A DNA stretch of 18,244 nucleotides, from positions 1 through 18,244 of the forward strand of contig JADJJZ010000002.1 of assembly GCA_016706255.1 (NCBI GenBank), read 5' to 3'. The first letter of the stretch is position 1. Every line of letters starts with the position of its first letter. The notes under the pieces are model-generated. The model was not told where the DNA came from and did not search any database. It saw nothing but the letters and a program-made list of their open reading frames with translations. The stretch comes from Bacteroidota bacterium (GTDB taxonomy: Bacteria; Bacteroidota; Bacteroidia; Chitinophagales; BACL12). The position numbers and the translations under genes are program-made. Positions 15,518 through 18,244 of the stretch are shown here, piece by piece.

Positions 15518-16759
15518 ATGGATATTTTTGACAAACTAAGAAAAGACAGAGGTCCGTTAGGAAAGTGGAGTGATGTGGCACATGGTTATATGATGTTTCC
15601 TAAACTGGAAGGCGAAATTGGCCCGAAAATGACCTTCAGAGGTAAAGAAAGAATTACCTGGAGTTTAAACAATTACCTCGGACTGGCAAACCATCCTGAG
15701 GTGAGAAAAATTGATGCGGAAGCTTCAGCACAATTCGGACTGGCATATCCAATGGGTAGCCGAATGATGAGTGGTAACTCCGATTACCACGAACAACTCG
15801 AACGCGAACTCAGCGCTTTCGAAATGAAAGAAGATACCTTTTTATTAAACTACGGATACCAAGGCATCATGAGCGTTATCGACGCTGTATGCAGTCGCCA
15901 CGATGTGATTGTTTACGACGCTGAAAGTCATGCATGTATTATTGATGGTGTACGTTTACACCAGGGCAAACGTTTTGTTTACCGTCACAACGATATCGAA
16001 AACTGTGAAGTGCAGTTAAAACGTGCTACCGAAATGGTGCAGGGCACGCCCGGTGGTATTTTAGTGATTACCGAAGGTGTTTTCGGTATGGGCGGCGATC
16101 AGGGTAAATTAAAAGAAGTTGTTGCTTTAAAAGAAAAATATAATTTCCGTTTATTGGTTGACGATGCACACGGCTTCGGAACCATGGGCGAAACAGGTGC
16201 AGGTACCGGCGAAGCGCAAGGCTGTCAGGATGGTATCGACCTCTATTTTTCAACCTTCGCAAAATCGATGGCAAGTATCGGTGCATTTATTTCTGGTGAA
16301 AAAGATGTAATCTGGTATTTACGTTACAATTTACGTTCGCAGATATATGCGAAATCCTTACCAATGCCTATTGTAATTGGTAACTTAAAACGCCTCGAAT
16401 TATTGCGCAGCAAACCGGAATTAAAAGCCCAGTTATGGGATAATGTAAATAAATTACAGGACGGTTTCCGCGGTCGTGGTTTCGATTTAGGAAATACCAA
16501 TAGCCCTGTTACGCCTGTATATTTAAAGGTGAGTATTCCTGAAACAATCAACCTGGTTGTGGATTTGCGCGAAAATCACGGCATCTTCTGCTCGGCGGTA
16601 ACCTATCCGGTTATTCCTAAAGGCATGTTGATGTTACGTATTATTCCTACCGCTTCACATAACGATGATGATATCCAAAAAACACTGGAAGCATTCTCAG
16701 CTATCCGTGAAAAAATTAACAGCGGTGCCTATCTGAAAGAAGATTTGGTTAAAGTATAA
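15518..16759 (+). CDS. PLP-dependent alpha-oxoamine synthase, serine palmitoyltransferase-like
   Basis: Fold-type I PLP enzyme that condenses an amino acid with an acyl-CoA or acyl-ACP and releases CO2. In Bacteroidota, close homologues act as serine palmitoyltransferase (3-ketosphinganine for sphingolipids) or as cysteate acyltransferase (capnine for sulfonolipids). 413 residues. Visible: WSLNNYLGLANHPEV (48-62), GSRMMSGNSDYHEQLE (80-95), the PLP-stacking His138 in AESHAC, Asp215 and His218 in VDDAHGFGTMG, and the Schiff-base Lys249 in STFAKSMASIGAF. The 'TFAKSMASIGAF' context and the size fit SPT-type enzymes better than 8-amino-7-oxononanoate synthase or glycine C-acetyltransferase, but motifs do not settle the amino-acid substrate. 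It is monocistronic, bounded by its own promoter and terminator. Confidence 0.85.
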   Translation: MDIFDKLRKDRGPLGKWSDVAHGYMMFPKLEGEIGPKMTFRGKERITWSLNNYLGLANHPEVRKIDAEASAQFGLAYPMGSRMMSGNSDYHEQLERELSAFEMKEDTFLLNYGYQGIMSVIDAVCSRHDVIVYDAESHACIIDGVRLHQGKRFVYRHNDIENCEVQLKRATEMVQGTPGGILVITEGVFGMGGDQGKLKEVVALKEKYNFRLLVDDAHGFGTMGETGAGTGEAQGCQDGIDLYFSTFAKSMASIGAFISGEKDVIWYLRYNLRSQIYAKSLPMPIVIGNLKRLELLRSKPELKAQLWDNVNKLQDGFRGRGFDLGNTNSPVTPVYLKVSIPETINLVVDLRENHGIFCSAVTYPVIPKGMLMLRIIPTASHNDDDIQKTLEAFSAIREKINSGAYLKEDLVKV

Positions 16760-16766
16760 AAATTTT

Positions 16767-16798
16767 AAAATGCCGGAATGGTTTTTTCCGGCATTTTT
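16767..16798 (+). terminator. Rho-independent terminator after the oxoamine synthase gene
   Basis: A perfect 12-bp stem, AAAATGCCGGAA with TTCCGGCATTTT, around a seven-base loop TGGTTTT, ending in a T-tract. It begins eight bases after the TAA. Its A-rich left flank could also let it work in reverse. Confidence 0.9.
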
Positions 16799-16854
16799 CC
16801 TATATTGCGTCTCCTTATAACATTTGAGGTAGCTGAACCCTGCCTTAAATTGCA

Positions 16855-16885
16855 TTTGAAATCTATTTAACACCCTTTATTTTTT
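16855..16885 (+). promoter_or_regulatory. Candidate promoter of the histone-like gene
   Basis: TTTG at 16855-16858, a 19-base spacer, then TATTTTTT at 16878-16885 (seven of eight to TAnnTTTG), directly abutting the ATG at 16886. Transcription from it would begin near the second Met codon at 16892. A second, weaker arrangement (TTTG at 16823-16826, 19 bases, TAAATTGC) would leave a leader of about 30 bases. Confidence 0.35.
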
Positions 16886-17074
16886 ATGAACATGCAACAA
16901 AAATTCAACCAACTTAAAGCCCTTGTTGCTCTCGCTGAAGAAGACATGATTAAGTATTCATCAAAAGGAAACAAAACCGCCGGCACCCGCATGCGCAAAA
17001 GTTTGCAAGACATCAAAGAAATTTCCACCGAACTCCGAAAACAGGTACTCGAGTCGCGAAAAATGAAGGTTTAA
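16886..17074 (+). CDS. Histone H1-like DNA-binding protein (Hc1 family)
   Basis: 62 residues, strongly basic towards the C-terminus. The layout FNQLKALVALAEEDMIKYSSKGNKTAGTRMRKSLQDIKEISTELRKQVLESRK matches the small Bacteroidota histone-H1-like proteins of the Hc1 family: an acidic first helix, the KGNKTAGTRMRKSLQDIK core, and a lysine/arginine-rich second helix. These are nucleoid-associated proteins thought to coat and compact DNA. Two candidate starts exist, Met1 (16886) and Met3 (16892); the -7-like box that touches Met1 leaves Met3 possible. Monocistronic; the next gene has its own promoter-like site. Confidence 0.85.
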   Translation: MNMQQKFNQLKALVALAEEDMIKYSSKGNKTAGTRMRKSLQDIKEISTELRKQVLESRKMKV

Positions 17075-17101
17075 TACCTTTTCGATTCAGCAAAGTTAGA
17101 T

Positions 17102-17118
17102 TTGCAGCCGAGCTGCAA
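17102..17118. promoter_or_regulatory. 17-bp perfect inverted repeat upstream of the toxin-antitoxin pair
   Basis: TTGCAGC-CGA-GCTGCAA has seven-base arms that pair without mismatch. It ends 12 bases before the TTTG box of the antitoxin promoter. It could be an operator for autoregulation by the UPF0175 protein, or the hairpin of a weak terminator after the histone-like gene, but no T-tract follows it. Confidence 0.45.
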
Positions 17119-17130
17119 TGCTATCATAAT

Positions 17131-17161
17131 TTTGTTCGCTTATGGAATTTTATTATATTCG
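17131..17161 (+). promoter_or_regulatory. Candidate promoter of the UPF0175-DUF3368 operon
   Basis: TTTG at 17131-17134, a 19-base spacer and TATATTCG at 17154-17161 (seven of eight to TAnnTTTG). This is the best two-part Bacteroidota-type promoter in the window. The ATG at 17167 comes five bases after the -7 box, so the mRNA may be leaderless. Confidence 0.5.
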
Positions 17162-17166
17162 CTGAT

Positions 17167-17394
17167 ATGAAAGTATTAACACTTAGTATTCCTGACAGTT
17201 TAGAATTTGACAACGCTCAGTTGGCAATGTTTTTTGCAGCGGAGTTGTATAAACAAGGTAAACTTTCTCTTGGGCAGGCTGCTGAAATTGCAGGCGTAAG
17301 CAAACGCGTATTTATCGAGATAATCGGTCGCTATAACGTATCTGTTTTTAATTCCAAAGTTGCTGACCTTTCCAATGATGTTTTGAATGCATAA
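17167..17394 (+). CDS. UPF0175 family protein, probable antitoxin
   Basis: 75 residues. It opens with a short beta strand (MKVLTLSIPDSL), then helices AQLAMFFAAELYKQGKLSLGQAAEIAGVSKRVFIEIIGRYNVSVFN, the diagnostic UPF0175 core with a helix-turn-helix-like LGQAAEIAGVSKRVF. Members sit next to DUF3368 PIN proteins and are taken as the antitoxin and DNA-binding autorepressor of the pair. Its stop overlaps the start of the next gene by eight bases (17387-17394, ATGCATAA), so the two are translationally coupled. The last residues (DLSNDVLNA) are acidic and could dock on the toxin. Confidence 0.85.
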   Translation: MKVLTLSIPDSLEFDNAQLAMFFAAELYKQGKLSLGQAAEIAGVSKRVFIEIIGRYNVSVFNSKVADLSNDVLNA

Positions 17395-17851
17395 AACTAT
17401 TATTTCGGATACTAGTTGCTTTATAATTTTAGCGAAAATTAATGAACTTGAACTGCTACATCAATTATATGGTGAGGTTTATACTACTGTTGAAATTGCT
17501 GAAGAGTATGACGAACCTTTGCCGGATTGGGTTGTAGTTGTTAATATTAAGGATAAACTAGTACAACAAATTTTAGAATTGCAGATTGATAAAGGTGAAT
17601 CCAGCGCACTCACCTTAGCCCTTGAAACGCCAAATTGTACACTTATAATTGATGATTTGAAAGCCCGAAAAATTGCTTTACAATTAAATATTAAAATTAC
17701 AGGTACTATAGGAATTATTATTAAAGCAAAATTAAATAAAATCATACCTTCTATAATTCCCATCCTAAATAAAATTAAAGAAACCAATTTCTTTATTTCT
17801 CCCGAACTAGAATTTCAGGCATTACAAGAAGCAAATGAAGTAATAAAATAA
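17387..17851 (+). CDS. DUF3368 PIN-domain protein, probable ribonuclease toxin
   Basis: 154 residues. PIN-like metal-dependent nuclease fold of the DUF3368 family. Acidic residues expected to bind Mg/Mn: Asp8 in IISDTSCFIILAKI, Glu36-Glu40 in VEIAEEY, Glu71 in KGESSALTLA, and Asp89/Asp90 in LIIDDLKARKIA. The order TGTIGIIIKAK after the last acid is also typical. Paired with UPF0175 it forms a type II toxin-antitoxin-like module; growth inhibition has not been shown for many such pairs, so 'toxin' is inferred from the family. All key acids are present, so the gene looks intact. It is AT-rich compared with the housekeeping genes, fitting mobile accessory DNA. Confidence 0.85.
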   Translation: MHKTIISDTSCFIILAKINELELLHQLYGEVYTTVEIAEEYDEPLPDWVVVVNIKDKLVQQILELQIDKGESSALTLALETPNCTLIIDDLKARKIALQLNIKITGTIGIIIKAKLNKIIPSIIPILNKIKETNFFISPELEFQALQEANEVIK

Positions 17852-18244
17852 TATTAATGTGTCCGCCGCAGCGGATACCGATGTACCAATGTATCAATTA
17901 AACAGTCGATTTTAAGTTAGAATTTCATTCGAAGCTCCGTAGGGGCTGACCCATGTCTCTGCCCATTGCGCTGTAACGGATAATGAGCTAATAAAACTTC
18001 CGGACGACGCACCAATTAAACAGCCGAAACCACGGAGAAAAGCCAAAGGAAACAGCCTGATAATGTGCTGATGTGCTAATGTGTTGATGTGCTGATTAAA
18101 CAGCCGAATTTTGAGTTAAAATTTAATTCATAGCTAACGTAGGGGCTGACCCATGTGTCTGCCCATTGCCATGTAGCGAATAATGTGCTAATAAAACAGA
18201 CGAAATGAAAATTTATAATCAAATTTCATTTTTAGACAAAATCC
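17852..18244. repeat. Non-coding repeat region: two ~100-bp direct repeats, 8-bp tandem repeat, small hairpins
   Basis: No credible gene is seen. Direct repeat copy A is 17897-17997 and copy B 18095-18197. Both run from ATTAAACAG through CGTAGGGGCTGACCCATG, a TCTGCCCATTG and AATGnGCTAATAAAAC end. The GGGC...GCCC part is an imperfect hairpin. The CGTAGGGGC heads are exactly 200 bases apart (17938 and 18138). A partial third copy of the left edge (ATTAAACAGCCGA) begins at 18015. Between the copies, four 8-bp units (ATGTGCTG type) fill 18063-18094. A TCCGC-CGCA-GCGGA hairpin lies at 17862-17875, just after the DUF3368 stop, with no T-tract. Confidence 0.75.

Noticed and set aside
17862..17875. 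TCCGC-CGCA-GCGGA hairpin as the toxin gene terminator
   Set aside because: Only five base pairs and no following T-tract; noted as part of the repeat region instead.

Overview
The window looks like a chromosomal segment of a member of the Bacteroidota (Bacteroidetes). The evidence is: an S46 dipeptidyl-peptidase, two secreted beta-propeller proteins of which at least one ends in a type IX secretion (T9SS) sorting domain, the gene string bamD - rpoZ - coaBC - DUF4835 - recN, a small Hc1-type histone-like protein, a Bacteroidota-type serine palmitoyltransferase-like enzyme, and promoter-like TAnnTTTG elements with little sign of Shine-Dalgarno use.

Layout. (1) 1-1505, minus: the N-terminal two thirds of an S46 peptidase gene, broken by several frameshifts and cut by the window edge. 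(2) 1720-4823 and 5008-8138, plus: two tandem paralogous genes, each about 3.1 kb, for secreted Asp-box (BNR/sortilin-type) propeller proteins with a fibronectin-III-like domain and a C-terminal T9SS domain. Both are frameshifted. In copy 2 most breaks that I could align are one-base losses, several of them in homopolymers, so much of the damage may be base-calling error at a poorly covered contig end. The damage fades rightwards and I see none after about 7.5 kb. (3) 8174-8210: a strong, possibly bidirectional terminator. (4) 8219-8812: an array of 87-bp units, each with a GC-rich hairpin, with linkers alternating in an A-B-A-B-A order. It reaches into the 3' end of recN. (5) 8788-15384: recN, DUF4835, coaBC, rpoZ and bamD on the minus strand, interrupted between recN and DUF4835 by a plus-strand DUF3179 membrane protein gene and a small orphan gene. 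(6) 15518-16759, plus: a PLP-dependent alpha-oxoamine synthase (sphingolipid or sulfonolipid base synthesis), diverging from bamD and followed by a clear terminator. (7) 16886-17074: the histone-H1-like protein. (8) 17167-17851: a UPF0175 / DUF3368 (PIN) toxin-antitoxin-like pair. (9) 17852-18244: non-coding DNA with two ~100-bp direct repeats, an 8-bp tandem repeat and small hairpins.

How it fits together. The minus-strand cluster is envelope and core housekeeping: an outer-membrane assembly lipoprotein, RNA polymerase omega, coenzyme A synthesis, a secreted protein of the DUF4835 family, and DNA repair. The oxoamine synthase makes lipid bases for the same envelope. The propeller proteins are exported cargo of T9SS. 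The most unusual DNA is the 87-bp array. It lies between converging genes and would sit in the recN mRNA 3' region, and its hairpin shares a sequence head with the repeats at the far right end. I found no clear sign of a wholly new multi-gene system.
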